Source: SKUL01 sp964487545
Lineage (GTDB): Bacteria; Bacteroidota; Bacteroidia; Flavobacteriales_D; SKUL01
DNA: 6,890 nucleotides
Assembly (NCBI GenBank): GCA_964487545.1
Contig: CAZARI010000073.1
Location: 1-6,890, forward strand
Direction of reading: 5' to 3'
The notes under the pieces are model-generated. The model did not search any database. It was not told where the DNA came from and saw nothing but the letters and a program-made list of their open reading frames with translations. Positions 6,786 to 6,890 of this stretch are shown here, piece by piece. The position numbers and the translations under genes are program-made. How positions within the stretch are numbered: the first letter of the stretch is position 1; each line of letters begins with the position of its first letter.

Positions 6786-6810
6786 ATAGAAAATCATAGG
6801 TGATTTCTAT
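6786..6810 (+). repeat. Imperfect inverted repeat in the tRNA-Pro leader
   Basis: ATAGAAAATCA (6786-6796) and TGATTTCTAT (6801-6810) are complementary over 10 bp with one bulged A and a 4-nt loop TAGG. The repeat starts almost exactly where transcription is predicted to begin. No T run follows, so it is not a terminator. A smaller pairing, AGTG (6812-6815) with CACT (6822-6825), comes next. Confidence 0.5.
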
Positions 6811-6837
6811 CAGTGCAGAACCACTATAAAATTTCTT

Positions 6838-6890
6838 CGGGGTGTAGCGTAGCCCGGTCATCGCGCCTGCTTTGGGAGCAGGAGGTCGCA
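6838..6890 (+). tRNA. tRNA-Pro (anticodon TGG), 3' end outside the window
   Basis: The first 53 nt of a tRNA. The 5' acceptor strand is CGGGGTG (6838-6844), followed by TA and a D arm beginning GCG. The anticodon stem CCTGC (6866-6870) pairs with GCAGG (6878-6882) around the loop TTTGGGA, giving the anticodon TGG at 6873-6875, which reads CCN proline codons. A 5' C at position 1 is typical of bacterial tRNA-Pro. The variable loop is present, but the T arm and 3' acceptor strand lie beyond the right edge. It may be the first gene of a tRNA cluster. Confidence 0.93.

Noticed and set aside
1..6890. CRISPR arrays, insertion sequences, phage or defence genes
   Set aside because: No regularly spaced repeats, transposase-like proteins, terminal inverted repeats or defence-associated domains could be found by reading both strands.

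Overview
The window looks like a chromosomal segment from a member of the Bacteroidota. Five transcription units have a -7 element matching TAnnTTTG, the promoter motif typical of that phylum. The genes lack clear Shine-Dalgarno sequences, neither tRNA neighbourhood suggests an encoded CCA tail, and the proteins resemble Bacteroidota versions of their families. I cannot name a genus.

Left part, minus strand (1-5339). A three-gene operon reads right to left. It encodes a lipoprotein extracytoplasmic solute-binding protein of family 5 (peptide/nickel type, 3603-5339), an OppB/DppB-like permease (2197-3603) and an OppC/DppC-like permease (1040-2200). The junctions are a 1-nt TAATG overlap and a 4-nt ATGA overlap, so translation is probably coupled. 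Together they would form the capture and membrane parts of an ABC importer for oligopeptides or a similar solute. No ATPase gene is present here, so the energising subunits must be encoded elsewhere. Both permeases are much longer than classical family members. Downstream on the same strand, with its own promoter, is the N-terminal half of threonyl-tRNA synthetase (thrS), cut by the window edge.

Middle (5340-5896). A divergent intergenic region carries the operon promoter on the minus strand and a good promoter on the plus strand leading to tRNA-Ser(GCT), which is followed by an intrinsic terminator. About 200 nt of apparently non-coding DNA then leads to the promoter of the next gene.

Right part, plus strand (5897-6890). 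A 273-residue predicted lipoprotein of unknown function resembles a family I associate with uncharacterised Bacteroidota proteins. It is followed by a promoter, a leader with a small inverted repeat, and the first 53 nt of tRNA-Pro(TGG), cut by the window edge.

Most of this is housekeeping and transport. I see no mobile element, CRISPR array, defence locus or clear new system. The points most worth a second look are the large inserts in the two permeases and the uncharacterised lipoprotein.
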